44,690 nt of DNA, from assembly GCF_000739895.2 (NCBI RefSeq), contig NZ_BBJS01000054.1, positions 1 through 44,690 on the forward strand. Reading direction: 5' to 3'. Shown piece after piece: positions 10,655 through 19,343 of this stretch. Source of the DNA: Sphingomonas paucimobilis NBRC 13935. GTDB taxonomy: Bacteria; Pseudomonadota; Alphaproteobacteria; Sphingomonadales; Sphingomonadaceae. Every line of letters starts with the position of its first letter. The first letter of the stretch is position 1. Made by a program: the position numbers and the translations under genes. The notes below the pieces were generated by a model. The model worked only from the letters and a program-made list of their open reading frames with translations. It was not told where the DNA came from and made no database searches.

Positions 10655-11910
10655 GCGTCACCGCCTTCACCAATGCCACGCTGATCTGCCCGGTCGGCGG
10701 TGAGATCAAGGGCCAGACCCTGCTGGTCGAGAACGGCGTCATCACCGGCACCGGCGACGCTCCCGAGGGTGCGACCGTCATCGACTGTGGCGGCAAGACG
10801 CTGGCGCCGGGCATCGTCGATCTCGGTGTGTTCAAGGTCGACCACGCCGCCTTCCGCGCCGGGGGTATCGTTCGGATCGGGTTGATGCCCGACCAGTCGC
10901 CGGTGCTCGACGATCCGGGCGTCGTCCAGCGTGCCGCGCTGATCGGTCGGCCGGACCTGTGGATCCACCCGATCGCGGCGGCCACCCGCTCGCTGGCGGG
11001 GACCGATCTGGCCGAGATGGCGGTCTGCGTCTCGGCAGGCGCGAAGGCGGTCGGCACCGGGCGCGGCTGGATCGCCGATTCGGGGGTGATGCACCGCGTG
11101 CTCGCTTATGCCGGCGATCTGGGCCTCACCGTCATAGCCCATGCCGAGGACGGTGGCCTCGCCGCCGATGGGGTCGCGACTGAGGGCGAGACGGCAAGCC
11201 GTCTGGGCCTGCCCTCCGCTCCCGCCATTGCCGAGTCGCTCGCCATCGCGCGCGACCTGATGCTGGCGGAGGAGACGGGCGCGAAGCTCCATATCCGACA
11301 GGTGACGACGGCGGCGGGCTTCGACCTGATCCGCGCGGCCAAGCGTCGGGGGGTGAAGGTGACCTGCGGGATCACGCCCGCGCATCTCCATCTTTCCGAT
11401 ATCGCGGTCACCGATTTCCGGACCTTCGCCCGCTTCTCTCCCCCTCTCCGGGACGAGAGCGACCGGCAAGCGGCTTTGGCCGCGGTCGCGGACGGGACGG
11501 TCGATGTCATCGGCTCCGGCCACGACCCGCACGGGCCCGAGGCCAAGCGCCTGCCCTTCGTCGATGCCGAAGCGGGCATGGCTGGCGCGGAAACGCTGCT
11601 GCCGCTCGCGCTGATGCTGGTGCGCGACGAGCGGATCACCCTGTCCCAACTGTTCGCGCTGCTGGCGAGCAATCCGGCCAAGGTGCTGGGTCTCGACACG
11701 GGCACGCTGGAGCCAGGCAAGCCCGCCGACCTGATGCTGTTCGATGCCGACACGCCATGGATGGTGTCGGGCGACGCCTTCGCCTCGGCTGGGAATACGC
11801 CGTTCGATGGCTTCCCGGTTCAGGGCCGCGCAAAGCGCTTATGGAAGGGCGGTCGGGAGATTTTATACCCCTTTACTTCCCAGCAAACGCCGCCCCCACG
11901 CTTCAATTAA
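10651..11910 (+). CDS. pyrC': Dihydroorotase-like protein lacking catalytic residues (pseudo-dihydroorotase)
   Basis: This 419-aa protein has the amidohydrolase fold of type I dihydroorotase, but key residues are gone. The HxH metal motif expected after the first strand is replaced by Gly59 and Phe61 in DLGVFKVD. The second His of the HxxH strand is Gln217 in LHIRQVTT. The catalytic Asp of the usual TDHAPH motif is Gly290 in GSGHDPH. Only His164 (AHAED) clearly remains. Noncatalytic homologues in Pseudomonas are structural partners of PyrB, so an active pyrC should sit elsewhere in the genome. The start at 10651 overlaps the pyrB stop. A strong bidirectional terminator follows. Confidence 0.9.
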   Translation: MSVTAFTNATLICPVGGEIKGQTLLVENGVITGTGDAPEGATVIDCGGKTLAPGIVDLGVFKVDHAAFRAGGIVRIGLMPDQSPVLDDPGVVQRAALIGRPDLWIHPIAAATRSLAGTDLAEMAVCVSAGAKAVGTGRGWIADSGVMHRVLAYAGDLGLTVIAHAEDGGLAADGVATEGETASRLGLPSAPAIAESLAIARDLMLAEETGAKLHIRQVTTAAGFDLIRAAKRRGVKVTCGITPAHLHLSDIAVTDFRTFARFSPPLRDESDRQAALAAVADGTVDVIGSGHDPHGPEAKRLPFVDAEAGMAGAETLLPLALMLVRDERITLSQLFALLASNPAKVLGLDTGTLEPGKPADLMLFDADTPWMVSGDAFASAGNTPFDGFPVQGRAKRLWKGGREILYPFTSQQTPPPRFN

Positions 11911-11947
11911 AAAGGCCTCCCCAAGACATCTTGGGGAGGCCCTTTTA
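11908..11947. terminator. Bidirectional rho-independent terminator between pyrC' and the DEAD-box helicase
   Basis: A perfect 13-bp inverted repeat (11914-11926 with 11929-11941) is preceded by an A-run and followed by CTTTT. It can therefore terminate the plus-strand pyr operon and the convergent minus-strand helicase gene. Its left side begins at the pyrC' stop codon. It is the clearest terminator in the window. Confidence 0.92.
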
Positions 11948-11948
11948 C

Positions 11949-13691
11949 TTAGCCGCGACGCGGACCGCGCGGGCCGCCCTGCGTCGGGCGCGGCGAATAG
12001 CGGCGCGGGCCGCCGGGACCGCCGGCCGGACGACCGCCCATCGGACGACCACCGCCCGGCCCACCGCGACGCGGGCCGCCATTCGATGCGCCACCGGCGG
12101 GGGGGCCATCGGCCTGCTCGATCGCGATATCGTCCTCGGCATGATCCGCCTCGGTCCGCTTCAGCGCGGCGACGAAGCGCGACGCCAGCGCGGTCGGCAC
12201 CTCGAACAGCGTCTCGTTCGGCTGGATGCGGATCGCGCCGATCTCGTTGCGGGTGATGTGCCCGCGACGGCAGATCAGCGGCAGCAGCCAGCGCGGATCG
12301 GCATTCTGGCGGCGGCCGACGCTCATCCGGAACCAGACGGTGTCGTCGAAGCCCTCGCGACGCTCCCGCGGCGGCGGTGCATCGCCCTCGACCAGTTCCT
12401 CGGCCTGGGGCAGCGCGGCGCGGTGCGCGCGGACCAAAGCGGCGGCGATGTCCTCGGCCGACTTCTCGGCGAGCAGGCGCGTCGCCAGTTCGCGATCGGC
12501 CTCGTCCACCTCGACGGGGGCGAGCAATGCGGTCAGCAACCGCTCGCGATCCTGTTCGCGAATTTCCTCCAGCGTCGGCGCACGACGCCATTCGGCATCG
12601 ATTCGCGCACCGCGCAGCATCCCCTCGACGCGGCGACGGCGCGGATAGGGGACGATCAGGATCGCGGTACCCTTGCGGCCCGCGCGACCGGTGCGGCCCG
12701 AGCGGTGCTGGAGCGCTTCGGCATCGCGCGGGATTTCGACATGGATGACGAGCGTCAGTCCCGGCAAGTCGATCCCGCGCGCCGCGACGTCGGTCGCGAC
12801 GCAGACACGGGCGCGGCCGTCACGCAGCGCTTGCAGCGCATGGTTACGCTCATTCTGCGAATGCTCACCCGACAGCGCCACGGCCGAGAAGCCGCGCTCG
12901 ACCAGACTGGCGTGCAGGTGGCGGACATTGTCGCGGGTCGCGCAGAACAGGATCGCAACCTCGGCCTCGTGCAGGCGCAGCAGGTTGACCACCGCCGCCT
13001 CGATATCGGCGGGGGCGACCGTCACCACCTGATAGGCGATGTCGGCATGGCCCTTATCCTCGCTGATCGTCTCGATCCGCTTGGCATTGGTCTGGTAGCG
13101 CTTGGCGAGCTGCACGATCGGGCGCGGCATGGTCGCCGAGAACAGGAGCGTGCGGCGCTCGGTCGGCGTCGCATCGAGAATCTGTTCCAGATCCTCGCGG
13201 AAACCCATGTCGAGCATCTCGTCCGCCTCGTCGAGCACGACGAACTTCAGCGACGACAGGTCGAGCGCACCGCGCTCGAGGTGATCGCGCAGACGACCCG
13301 GCGTGCCGACGACGATATGCGCGCCGTGGTTGAGCGCGCGACGCTCACGCGAGGCGTCCATGCCGCCGACACAGGTGGCGATGCGCGCGCGGGCGCCGGC
13401 ATAGAGCCATTCGAGCTCACGGCTGACCTGCAGCGCCAGTTCGCGGGTCGGGGCGATGACCAGCGCCATCGGCGCGCCGGCCGGGGGCAGATGATCCGCG
13501 CCCTGAAGCAGCTCGCTCGCCATAGCGAGGCCGAAGGCGACGGTCTTACCCGAACCGGTCTGGGCGGAGACGATCAGGTCGCGGCCCTGCGCATCATCCT
13601 CGATGACGGCGGCCTGGACGGGGGTCGGCGCGGCATAGCCACGCGCGGAAAGGGCTGCCGACAGGACCGGCGGCAAAGCAGAAAAAGGCAT
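11949..13691 (-). CDS. DEAD-box ATP-dependent RNA helicase with RGG-type tail
   Basis: This 580-aa helicase has motif I AQTGSGKT (43-50), motif Ia PTRELA, motif Ib TPGR, motif II DEAD (154-157), SAT and motif VI HRSGRTGRAG. After the RecA-like pair come a charged linker, a DbpA/DeaD-like RNA-binding domain (around LICRRGHITRNEIGAIRI) and a Gly/Arg/Pro-rich tail with RGG-like repeats. It probably remodels RNA in ribosome assembly, decay or cold adaptation. I chose the ATG at 13691 because GGAG lies 5 nt upstream and the family match begins at MPFSAL. The long leader upstream may be regulatory. DeaD, CsdA and DbpA cannot be told apart here. Confidence 0.92.
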   Translation of the reverse strand: MPFSALPPVLSAALSARGYAAPTPVQAAVIEDDAQGRDLIVSAQTGSGKTVAFGLAMASELLQGADHLPPAGAPMALVIAPTRELALQVSRELEWLYAGARARIATCVGGMDASRERRALNHGAHIVVGTPGRLRDHLERGALDLSSLKFVVLDEADEMLDMGFREDLEQILDATPTERRTLLFSATMPRPIVQLAKRYQTNAKRIETISEDKGHADIAYQVVTVAPADIEAAVVNLLRLHEAEVAILFCATRDNVRHLHASLVERGFSAVALSGEHSQNERNHALQALRDGRARVCVATDVAARGIDLPGLTLVIHVEIPRDAEALQHRSGRTGRAGRKGTAILIVPYPRRRRVEGMLRGARIDAEWRRAPTLEEIREQDRERLLTALLAPVEVDEADRELATRLLAEKSAEDIAAALVRAHRAALPQAEELVEGDAPPPRERREGFDDTVWFRMSVGRRQNADPRWLLPLICRRGHITRNEIGAIRIQPNETLFEVPTALASRFVAALKRTEADHAEDDIAIEQADGPPAGGASNGGPRRGGPGGGRPMGGRPAGGPGGPRRYSPRPTQGGPRGPRRG

Positions 13692-13807
13692 GGGGACTCC
13701 AACAGAAAAAGGAGCGCGTACCGCCGAACCAAGGGACCCATCCCACTCGGTTGGCGGATACACCCATGCGGCACGGGTGAATGTGTAGCGTTCCGTGAAA
13801 GCGTGGG

Positions 13808-13835
13808 CCTATACACGATGTCGGGAAAAACTCAA
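13808..13835 (-). promoter_or_regulatory. Candidate promoter of the DEAD-box helicase gene
   Basis: On the minus strand TTGAGT (plus 13830-13835) and TATAGG (plus 13808-13813) are separated by 16 nt. Transcription would begin near 13801, giving a leader of about 110 nt. The leader contains two potential stems: CCGCC-AACC (from 13720) with GGTTGGCGG (from 13749), and CACCC with GGGTG around 13761-13779. Both hexamers match consensus at 4 of 6 positions. Confidence 0.35.
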
Positions 13836-13912
13836 GCCATCGCCGCCGGCGCTTGCGGCGAAGCGATGGGCCCGTCATGGAGCCGCGCCATGTCCCCATG
13901 CGTTGATCCCCG

Positions 13913-14377
13913 ATGAGTGTCGCCTTTCGCCGCGAATCCGATGAGGAGCATCTCGAACCCAAATTCGAGCTGCCGATCCCGCCCGGCCCCAATCTGGTCA
14001 CGCCGCGCGGGGCCGAGCTGACCCGCGCCAAGGTCGCCGAGGTCGAGGCGGCTCTGGCGGCTGCAACCGAGGAAGAAGATCGAACGCGGCTCCAGCGCGA
14101 ATTGCGCTATTGGAACACCCGCGCCGCCACCGCCGAACTGGCGCCCGCCCCGGCGGAGGATGAGGTGGGGATCGGCAGCGTGGTGACGATCCGTCTCAAC
14201 GGCCAGACGAAGGCGCTGACCATCGTCGGCCATGACGAGGCCGATCCGTCGCAGGACCGCATCGCCTATGCCGCGCCATTGGCGCGCGCGCTGATGGGCG
14301 CGATGGCCGGGGAAATGGTCGCGTTCGGCGGGAAGGCCGATGCCGTGGAGATTCTGGACGTCTCACAGCCCACCTGA
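13913..14377 (+). CDS. GreA/GreB-family transcription factor with a shortened coiled coil
   Basis: This 154-aa protein has a clear GreA/GreB C-terminal domain: GSVVTIRLNG, LTIVGHDEAD and YAAPLARALMGAMAGEMVAF. The N-terminal coiled coil starts at TPRGAEL (residue 30) but reaches RELRYWNTR after only about 32 residues, where GreB from memory needs about 62. The acidic tip (the DLSENAEY-type loop that enters the RNA polymerase channel and stimulates cleavage) appears to be missing. It may bind polymerase without cleavage activity, as proposed for Rnk-type relatives. It is divergent from the helicase gene and lies 41 nt before a flavoprotein gene. Confidence 0.8.
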   Translation: MSVAFRRESDEEHLEPKFELPIPPGPNLVTPRGAELTRAKVAEVEAALAAATEEEDRTRLQRELRYWNTRAATAELAPAPAEDEVGIGSVVTIRLNGQTKALTIVGHDEADPSQDRIAYAAPLARALMGAMAGEMVAFGGKADAVEILDVSQPT

Positions 14378-14418
14378 TCGTCCTCGATATTCTTGCCAAT
14401 CCCCCCTAAAGCCCGCCC

Positions 14419-15606
14419 ATGCAATCCTATGACGCGATCATCCTCGGCGCGGGCGCGGCGGGGCTCATGGCGGCGGCGACCGCCGGACAGCGGGGACGGC
14501 GCGTCCTGGTCGTCGATCATGCCGACGCGCCGGGGAAGAAGATCCTGATTTCCGGCGGCGGGCGGTGCAATTTCACTAATATCGGCACCGCACCCGATCA
14601 CTTCCTGTCGGCCAATCCGCATTTCGCCAAGTCGGCGCTGGGCCGTTACACGGCTGCCGACTTTCTGGCGCTGGTCGAGGCGTATGGTATCGCCTGGCAT
14701 GAGAAGACGCTGGGGCAGCTCTTCTGCGACGGCTCGGCCAAGCAGATCGTCGGCATGCTGCTCGACGAGTGCGACCGCGCGGCGCGTTCGGGTGGGCAGG
14801 TCGATATCGCGCTCGGCGCTCCCTTGGACGAGGTCGCGCATGACGGCACCGCGTTCCGCATCACCCGGCGCGGCGAGGCGGCTACCGCCCCCTGCCTGAT
14901 CGTCGCGACCGGCGGCCCGAGCATCCCCAAAATGGGGGCGACCGGCTATGCCTATGACCTCGCACGCCAGTTCGGCCTGAAGGTGGTCGAGCCGCGCCCG
15001 GCCTTGGTTCCGCTGACGCTGGGCGGTGAGGAAACGCTGTTCCGTTCGCTCTCCGGCGTGGCCTCCGAGGTGGTCGCGCGCGCGGGCAAGACCCGGTTTC
15101 GCGAGGCGGCGCTGTTCACCCATCGCGGGCTGTCGGGCCCGGCGATCCTGCAAGTATCGTCCTATTGGCGGCATGGCGAGGCGATCGGGATCGATTTCAC
15201 CCCCGACGCCGCGTCCGACTGGCTGATCGCCGCCAAGCACGCACAACCACGCCTTTCCCCGCGCCGCGCGCTGGGTCAGCATCTGCCCGACCGACTGGCC
15301 GAGACGCTGGCGGAGCGACTGGCCCTGCCCGCCGAACTCGGGGCCGCGACCGACAAGCTGCTGGCGGCGGCGCAGGCGCGCCTCGCCGACTGGTCCTTCC
15401 ACCCCAATGGCAGCGAGGGCTATGCCAAGGCCGAAGTGACGGTCGGCGGCGTATCGACCGCCGGCCTGTCCTCCCGCACGATGGAGGCCAAGACGGTGCC
15501 GGGCCTATATTTCGTCGGCGAGGCGGTGGATGTCACCGGCTGGCTCGGCGGCTATAATTTCCAATGGGCCTGGGCGAGCGGCCGCGCGGCGGGCGAAGCC
15601 GTCTAG
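14419..15606 (+). CDS. HI0933/YhiN-type FAD-dependent flavoprotein
   Basis: This 395-aa protein carries an N-terminal FAD-binding Rossmann motif GAGAAGLMAAATAGQ (from residue 10) and the signature GGGRCNFTN that marks the HI0933/YhiN family. The C-terminal part holds ETKTV-like MEAKTVPGLYF and GEAVDVTGWLGGYNFQWAWASG, which close the FAD site. The family fold resembles BaiN-like oxidoreductases, but the physiological substrate is not established. It follows the GreA-like gene by 41 nt and is convergent with a SPOR lipoprotein gene, with only 4 nt between stop codons. Full length. Confidence 0.9.
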   Translation: MQSYDAIILGAGAAGLMAAATAGQRGRRVLVVDHADAPGKKILISGGGRCNFTNIGTAPDHFLSANPHFAKSALGRYTAADFLALVEAYGIAWHEKTLGQLFCDGSAKQIVGMLLDECDRAARSGGQVDIALGAPLDEVAHDGTAFRITRRGEAATAPCLIVATGGPSIPKMGATGYAYDLARQFGLKVVEPRPALVPLTLGGEETLFRSLSGVASEVVARAGKTRFREAALFTHRGLSGPAILQVSSYWRHGEAIGIDFTPDAASDWLIAAKHAQPRLSPRRALGQHLPDRLAETLAERLALPAELGAATDKLLAAAQARLADWSFHPNGSEGYAKAEVTVGGVSTAGLSSRTMEAKTVPGLYFVGEAVDVTGWLGGYNFQWAWASGRAAGEAV

Positions 15607-15610
15607 AAGG

Positions 15611-16915
15611 TCACAGCGCGGCGAGGCCGATTCCCGGCCGTGCCCAATGCACCACCTGGTCCCCGGCCCGCTGACGCACGAAGCAGGCGCCGCCGGCTTT
15701 GCGATAACGCTCGCACAACGTATCCGCCTGCGACCGGGTCAACCCGCCGACCGACAGGCGGTACAGATCGCCCTCGGGTCGGCGCAACGTCGCGCTCGAC
15801 GGAGCATAGCCCGACAGGCCGGCAAATTGGCGGGTCAGCAGCGCCCAAGCCTTTTGCGCACCCGCTTCATTGGCGAAGGCACCGATCTGGACATTCCAGT
15901 CGCCCTGTGGCGCCACCGCCCGGCGTTCCTCGACCCGGCGCAGCAGGGCGGGCGTCGTGACCAGGGCAGGCGCCATCCGCGCCACCCGCGACGTCTCGCT
16001 CGCCATCATCGGCAGCGGCTGCACCACCGCCTGTCGCGCGGCAAAGACGATCGCGGGGGCCTGCGCCACCGAAGCCGGGTTCTGCGGGAAGGCCGGCTCG
16101 GTCGATGGGGCGACGGGTTCCTCGGCCGGCTGCGAACCGACCACCGCCACCGGCGGCGCGGCGTTCAGGGCCAGCGTCAGCGGCTGCCCCGTATCCACCG
16201 CCCGCCGCACGCCCAACAGCCCCGCTACCTGATCGGCCGGGCTGGTGGCGCTGGTGAAGGCCGCCCATTCCTGCATCCGCTGCTCGACATCGGCCGGCGC
16301 CATGTCTGCCGACGCCGCCATGCGCGCCATGTCCCATTGCCCCGCCAGTGCCAGCGCCAGCGCCAGATTCTGCCGCGTCTTGGGGCTGGCCTCCGGCTCG
16401 CGCGCCGCGGCGGAGAGGATCTTCACGCCCTCGCCCGTTCCGCCGGCCAGTGCCATGGCCAGGCCGAGGTCCGTCGCCGGGATATGATCCGCATGACGGC
16501 CGAGCACCGCCCGTGCGGCCTCTCCATCACCACCGGCGATCAGCGCCAGCGACAGATTGAGCGCGGCACGTCCGTCCGTGGGGTCGAGTTCCAATGTCTC
16601 GGCAAAGGCCTGTCGCGCAGAGGCGAAACGCCCGGCCTGAAGGTAGCTCTGCCCCAGAAGCGCGCGATAATCCGCCCGATGCGGTTCGGCCGCCACCAGT
16701 CGCTCGGCGAACGCGACCGCGCCGGCACCGTCGCGCTGCGTCAGGATACGCCGGGTCTGCTGGGCGAGCGCGGCGGTGCCCCGATCCCTCCCCGCCGCAC
16801 CGATACCGTCCAGAGACCCGGCCGCGCGGCGATCGACGGCGGCGCAGCCGGTCAGCGCGCCACCCAGCATCAGGGCGCTGACGCTACAGGTGATAAGAGT
16901 GCGGATCGTCGTCAT
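15611..16915 (-). CDS. TPR lipoprotein with C-terminal SPOR domain
   Basis: This 434-aa lipoprotein has a lipobox LTGC with Cys24 after a hydrophobic signal. TPR-like helices follow (YRALLGQSYLQAGRFASARQ, with repeats to about residue 230), then an Ala/Pro-rich linker. A SPOR domain occupies roughly the last 90 residues (WNVQIGAFANEAGAQ to YRKAGGACFVRQ). SPOR domains bind denuded septal peptidoglycan, so a role at the division site is likely. The ATG at 16915 is chosen because the signal peptide begins there and GGTGAG precedes it. It is divergent from a second SPOR protein gene. Confidence 0.85.
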   Translation of the reverse strand: MTTIRTLITCSVSALMLGGALTGCAAVDRRAAGSLDGIGAAGRDRGTAALAQQTRRILTQRDGAGAVAFAERLVAAEPHRADYRALLGQSYLQAGRFASARQAFAETLELDPTDGRAALNLSLALIAGGDGEAARAVLGRHADHIPATDLGLAMALAGGTGEGVKILSAAAREPEASPKTRQNLALALALAGQWDMARMAASADMAPADVEQRMQEWAAFTSATSPADQVAGLLGVRRAVDTGQPLTLALNAAPPVAVVGSQPAEEPVAPSTEPAFPQNPASVAQAPAIVFAARQAVVQPLPMMASETSRVARMAPALVTTPALLRRVEERRAVAPQGDWNVQIGAFANEAGAQKAWALLTRQFAGLSGYAPSSATLRRPEGDLYRLSVGGLTRSQADTLCERYRKAGGACFVRQRAGDQVVHWARPGIGLAAL

Positions 16916-17165
16916 GGTCTCACCGGGTTCGAGCGTGGTGGGAAGGAATGCCATGCACGCGCAGCGACACGGCAAAGCGGCGCTTTCCCGGTCGCGATGC
17001 CCGCGGCAGATATGGCGGATGGTGCATGGCCCTTTCCCCGATCGCCAACCACGCTAGCCGAGGCCTTCTAAGGAAAAGTTAAGTCGTCTGGGGCATAGCC
17101 GTCCGGCTTTACCATGACCCGTCGCCGGGGCATGGATGGGCCGGTAACCTGTTGAGGGATGAAGG

Positions 17166-18206
17166 ATGATGCGCAGCTTCCCACGGATGGGCACAGGGCT
17201 GATCGCGCTGGCGGCATGTCTGGTCGCGGTGCCGGCGCTGGCCGATGTGAAGGCCGGCGTCGATGCCTGGGCACAGGGCGATTATCGCAAGGCGGTGGAG
17301 GAATGGCGTCCCGCCGCGATCGCCGGCGATGCCGATGCGCAGTTCAACCTGGGCCAGGCCTATAAGCTGGGGCGCGGCGTGCCGCTCGATCCGACGCTCG
17401 CCGAAAGCTGGTTCCGCAAGGCCGCTAATCAGGGGCATCTTCAGGCGGCCGACAATTATGGCCTGGCGCTGTTTCAGTCGGGCAAGCGCGCCGAGGCCTT
17501 GCCCTGGTTGGAAAAGTCGGTGACGCGCGGCGAGCCGCGCGCGCAGCTCGTGCTGGGCACCATGTTGTTCAACGGCGACGGCGTCACCCGCGACTATCCG
17601 CGTGCCTATGCGCTGATGACCCTGGCCTCGCAGAACGGGCTGAAGGCGGCGTCGGAGACGCTGGCGCAGATGGACCAATATATCACCCCGGCCGATCGGC
17701 AGAAGGGCACCCAGCTCGCGCAGCAATATGCCGCGCGCGCCGCGACGATGCCTGCGCCGGCCGCCCTGCCCCCCGGTCAGCCCCGGCGGATCGTCGACAA
17801 TCGCGGCTCGATGGCAGCCCCATCGGGGCCGGTCCAGTCGGTGCCGGTGCCCGCTTCACGCCCCGCCACGGCGGGCGCCAGCTATACCGCACCGAGCGAA
17901 GAGCGCCCGGCCGCCGCGCCGCCACGCCCGGCCACCCCGGCGCGCGTCGCCGCCAAGCCGCAGCCCAAGGCCAAGCCACAGGCTCCGACCAGCGGCCCCT
18001 GGCGGATTCAGCTCGGCGCATTCCGGGATCGTAGCAATGCCAGCACCCTGTGGCAGAAGGTGCGCGGACGCCTGGGTGGTGCGCAGCCCTTCTATGTCGC
18101 GGCGGGCGGCGTCACCCGACTCCAGGCCGGCGGCTATGCCAATCGCGCCGAGGCCCAGTCGGCCTGTTCGCGCTCAGGCCAACCCTGCGTGGTGGTCGCG
18201 CCCTGA
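17166..18206 (+). CDS. Secreted Sel1-repeat protein with C-terminal SPOR domain
   Basis: This 346-aa protein has a signal peptide ending VPALA near residue 26. Sel1-like repeats follow (DADAQFNLGQAYKLGRGV, ALMTLASQNGLKAA). A long Pro/Ala-rich linker leads to a SPOR domain (WRIQLGAFRDRSNAS to SACSRSGQPCVVV). It should be periplasmic and bind septal peptidoglycan. Architecture matches many alphaproteobacterial SPOR proteins. The divergent neighbour has the same layout (helical repeats, linker, SPOR) but is lipid-anchored, so the pair may share the 250-nt control region. A start at 17169 (second Met) is equally possible. Confidence 0.85.
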   Translation: MMRSFPRMGTGLIALAACLVAVPALADVKAGVDAWAQGDYRKAVEEWRPAAIAGDADAQFNLGQAYKLGRGVPLDPTLAESWFRKAANQGHLQAADNYGLALFQSGKRAEALPWLEKSVTRGEPRAQLVLGTMLFNGDGVTRDYPRAYALMTLASQNGLKAASETLAQMDQYITPADRQKGTQLAQQYAARAATMPAPAALPPGQPRRIVDNRGSMAAPSGPVQSVPVPASRPATAGASYTAPSEERPAAAPPRPATPARVAAKPQPKAKPQAPTSGPWRIQLGAFRDRSNASTLWQKVRGRLGGAQPFYVAAGGVTRLQAGGYANRAEAQSACSRSGQPCVVVAP

Positions 18207-18358
18207 GCTCATGCCTCCCATGCTGTGCTTGCGGAACCAGGCGCAGCATGGTGGAGGAGCATCGCCATCGGCGATGGCGGGTGACTTCATACGGCCAGTT
18301 ACACCTCCGTCAGGCCTTCGACCTGCCTCTTTCCGGGAGATCGGTGCAAAACCCGCCC

Positions 18359-18450
18359 CACCATCCCGGCGAAGGCCGGGATCCAGTTGGGTGGACGCCG
18401 GTAAGCCGCTCCTATCGTTACGCAACTGGCCCCCGGCCTTCGCCGGGGTG
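18359..18450. repeat. Paired inverted GGCGAAGGCCGGG repeat between the SPOR gene and serB
   Basis: Two copies of a palindromic unit face each other: left 18359-18390 (core CCCGGCGAAGGCCGGG) and right 18423-18450 (core CCCGGCCTTCGCCGGGG), with a spacer of about 32 nt. Each unit can fold alone and the pair can fold as one long stem. The same pair arrangement recurs at 24741-24836 and a single half-unit lies at about 22155-22177. It sits between convergent genes, 9 nt from the serB stop. The rest of 18207-18458 shows no gene. Confidence 0.75.
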
Positions 18451-18458
18451 AAGCGCAT

Positions 18459-19343
18459 TCAAGCCGTTACCCAGTCGGTCCGGGCAATGCCCTGGGCATA
18501 AAGAAGCGCCGTCAGGTCGTTATAATCCACCCGCGCCGCCGCGGCGCCCGCGACGATCGGCTTGGCCCGGTACGCCACGCCCAGCCCAGCGCGGCGGATC
18601 ATCGCCAAGTCGTTGGCGCCATCACCCACCGCCAGACTGGCCGAGGCATCGAGCCCCAGATCGGCCAGCGCTTCGACCAGTGTCTTCTCCTTGGTATCCG
18701 ATCCGACAATGGGCTTGCGCACCGTGCCGGTCAGCTTGCCGTGCGCGATCTCCAGATAATTGGCGATGGCGCGGTCGAAGCCGATCTCGGCAGCGACCGG
18801 CTCGGCGAAGCGGGTGAAGCCACCCGACACCAAGATCGCGCAACCGCCACGCGCCTTCATCGTGCGGATAAGCGTCCGCGCACCCGCCATCAGCGTCACC
18901 CGCTCGGCCAGACACTGCTCGATGACGCTTTCGTCGAGCCCCTCGAGCAGCGCAACCCGCGCATCGAGCGCGGCGGCGAAGTCCAGTTCGCCGCGCATCG
19001 CGCGTTCGGTCACTTCGGCGACCTGCTCCTTGATCCCGGCATAGTCGGCCAGTTCGTCGATGCACTCGACGGTGATCATGGTCGAATCCATATCGGCGAC
19101 TAGCAACCGCTTCTCGCGCCCTTCGCTGGGCTGGACGACGACATCGGTGGCATCGAACTGCCCCTCCAGCGCCGCGCGCGCCGCCAGCGGATCGCCGTCA
19201 AAGTCGAGATCGACGGCCCAGCCACGATCGATCCAGCGCGTTGCGCCCACCGTGAGGCCGGCGCTTGCCAGTTTCGTCGCGGCGGCCGTCAAATCCGCAT
19301 CGGCCAGCCGGCCCGTGGCTGCTATCAGCGTTGCCGTGAACAT
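18459..19343 (-). CDS. serB: Phosphoserine phosphatase
   Basis: SerB (294 aa) removes phosphate from O-phosphoserine in the last step of serine synthesis. It is a HAD-family enzyme with the nucleophile motif DMDST at residues 84-88, SGGFTRF (motif II), a Lys in DTKEKTL and GDGANDLAMI (motif IV). The first ~75 residues form an ACT-like regulatory domain that has diverged from the E. coli one. The ATG at 19343 gives the family-typical N-terminus. It lies 8 nt inside the predicted miaA start on the other strand, so the two genes share a 5' overlap and their promoters must lie inside each other's coding region. Confidence 0.95.
   Translation of the reverse strand: MFTATLIAATGRLADADLTAAATKLASAGLTVGATRWIDRGWAVDLDFDGDPLAARAALEGQFDATDVVVQPSEGREKRLLVADMDSTMITVECIDELADYAGIKEQVAEVTERAMRGELDFAAALDARVALLEGLDESVIEQCLAERVTLMAGARTLIRTMKARGGCAILVSGGFTRFAEPVAAEIGFDRAIANYLEIAHGKLTGTVRKPIVGSDTKEKTLVEALADLGLDASASLAVGDGANDLAMIRRAGLGVAYRAKPIVAGAAAARVDYNDLTALLYAQGIARTDWVTA

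Noticed and set aside
11757..13916. Long plus-strand open frame opposite the DEAD-box helicase (719 codons)
   Set aside because: Antisense shadow; the minus strand encodes all helicase motifs and the plus translation is Arg/Ala/Asp-rich without motifs.
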